A stretch of 6,407 nt of DNA from an uncultured beta proteobacterium (GTDB taxonomy: Bacteria; Pseudomonadota; Gammaproteobacteria; Burkholderiales; SG8-39). The translations under genes and the position numbers were made by a program. Location: positions 1-6,407 of the forward strand of contig CADEDU010000165.1 in the NCBI GenBank assembly GCA_902826155.1. Reading direction: 5' to 3'. Below are positions 5,848-6,407 of this stretch, one piece after another. Every line of letters begins with the position of its first letter. Position 1 is the stretch's first letter. The notes below the pieces were generated by a model that made no database searches, had not been told where the DNA came from, and worked only from the letters and a program-made list of their open reading frames with translations.

Positions 5848-6407
5848 CCCCGCCCCGCCGAGCGCAGCCGCTCGATCGTGCGGACCGCGCTGGGCTTGAT
5901 GTCGCGTACGTCGAGGCTGATATCGAGCGCTTTCACCGTGTGGGTGAGATCGCCCACCGAGATCACGTCCACGCCGGTTTCGGCGATCGGCACGATGGTC
6001 GTCTCGTTGATGCCGCCGGACGCCTCGGTCATCGCGCGGCCGTTCACGAACTTCTGCGCGGCCTTCATCTCGTCGAGATCCATGTTGTCGAACATGATCA
6101 CCTCGACACCGCAATCGAGCGCTTCCTTCACCTGATCGAGTGATTCACACTCCACTTCGATCTTGAAGGTGTGCTGCGCACGCGCGCGCAGGATCTCGAT
6201 GGCGTTCTTGATACTGCCGGCGATCTTGATGTGGTTGTCCTTCACCAGGATGCAATTGGTGAGGTTCATGATGTGGTTGTGCGCGCCACCCACGCGCACC
6301 GCGTACTTCTGCACCATGCGCAGGCCCGGCCAGCCCTTGCGCGTGTCGGTAACGCGCGCCTTGGTGTGCTTGACGAGATTCACGTATCGCCGCGTCTTGG
6401 TGGCGGT
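5844..6407 (-). CDS. nadC: Nicotinate-nucleotide pyrophosphorylase (quinolinate phosphoribosyltransferase), 5' end outside window
   Basis: NadC converts quinolinate and PRPP to nicotinate mononucleotide, CO2 and pyrophosphate, the last committed step of de novo pyridine-nucleotide synthesis. The 187 residues visible are the alpha/beta-barrel domain; roughly the first 95-100 residues of a normal 280-residue enzyme lie beyond position 6407. The frame is open to the window edge and reads TRRY, KARVTDTRK, PGLR, KYAVRVGG, HNH, LVKDNHI, EVECES, MFDNMD, EASGGI and ISVGDLTH, all in family order. A GTG at 6383 is internal, not the start, because homology continues upstream of it (TATKTRRY). Where most family members read TRKTxPG, this one reads TRKGWPG, a change next to the substrate-binding Arg/Lys. 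It is the first visible gene of the operon and overlaps the next gene by 4 bp. Confidence 0.93.
   Translation of the reverse strand, partial: TATKTRRYVNLVKHTKARVTDTRKGWPGLRMVQKYAVRVGGAHNHIMNLTNCILVKDNHIKIAGSIKNAIEILRARAQHTFKIEVECESLDQVKEALDCGVEVIMFDNMDLDEMKAAQKFVNGRAMTEASGGINETTIVPIAETGVDVISVGDLTHTVKALDISLDVRDIKPSAVRTIERLRSAGRG

Noticed and set aside
5848..6114. Upstream extension of the OMPDC-like frame to an earlier start
   Set aside because: The extra 89 residues are Arg/Asp/Gly-rich and lie inside nadC in another frame; the ATG at 5847 gives a normal family length and an ATGA junction.
5242..6135. Plus-strand open frame of 297 codons opposite the OMPDC-like gene and nadC
   Set aside because: The minus strand carries clear conserved enzymes across the same bases; the plus-strand translation shows no recognisable domain.

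Overview
The window is a G+C-rich bacterial chromosomal segment in which every convincing gene lies on the minus strand. Direct counts give 43/60 G+C at 4141-4200 but only 27/60 at 841-900. The gene families and composition suggest a free-living, metabolically versatile Gram-negative bacterium, perhaps a proteobacterium. Nothing in the window fixes the genus, and no rRNA, tRNA, CRISPR array, transposase or phage gene was seen.

Reading in the direction of transcription (high to low coordinates), the right 5.4 kb is one compact gene string. It runs: 5'-truncated nadC (quinolinate phosphoribosyltransferase), an orotidine-5'-phosphate decarboxylase (OMPDC) family protein, a HAD-superfamily hydrolase, an aldehyde dehydrogenase, a metal-dependent amidohydrolase, and a stand-alone CinA C-terminal domain (PncC-like, nicotinamide-nucleotide amidase family). 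Junctions are an ATGA overlap, then gaps of 15, 2, 9 and 25 bp. This is strong evidence for co-transcription and, at some junctions, translational coupling.

The string begins and ends with two families that both make nicotinate mononucleotide (NaMN): NadC from quinolinate and PRPP, PncC from NMN. Between them sit four enzymes that do not belong to textbook NAD synthesis. Several carry altered active-site motifs. PncC has Thr in place of the catalytic Ser. The OMPDC-like protein has a stretched Asp/Lys/Asp signature. The HAD protein has DWGDT where DxDGT is usual. The aldehyde dehydrogenase has KPAS where NAD enzymes usually have KPxE. A pyridine-nucleotide salvage or modification route is a reasonable hypothesis but is not proven by sequence; an operon of unrelated housekeeping genes is the conservative alternative.

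The left 1 kb differs. An acidic 172-residue protein of unknown function (445-963) sits in visibly lower-G+C DNA. It is followed by a 183-bp non-coding gap holding a nested inverted repeat (349-393) and a short GTGA/TCAC dyad (283-295). Last comes a 79-residue single-pass membrane protein (22-261) whose C-terminal domain has a CxxxC...CxC cysteine pattern. This part looks like an accessory or recently acquired segment beside the operon.
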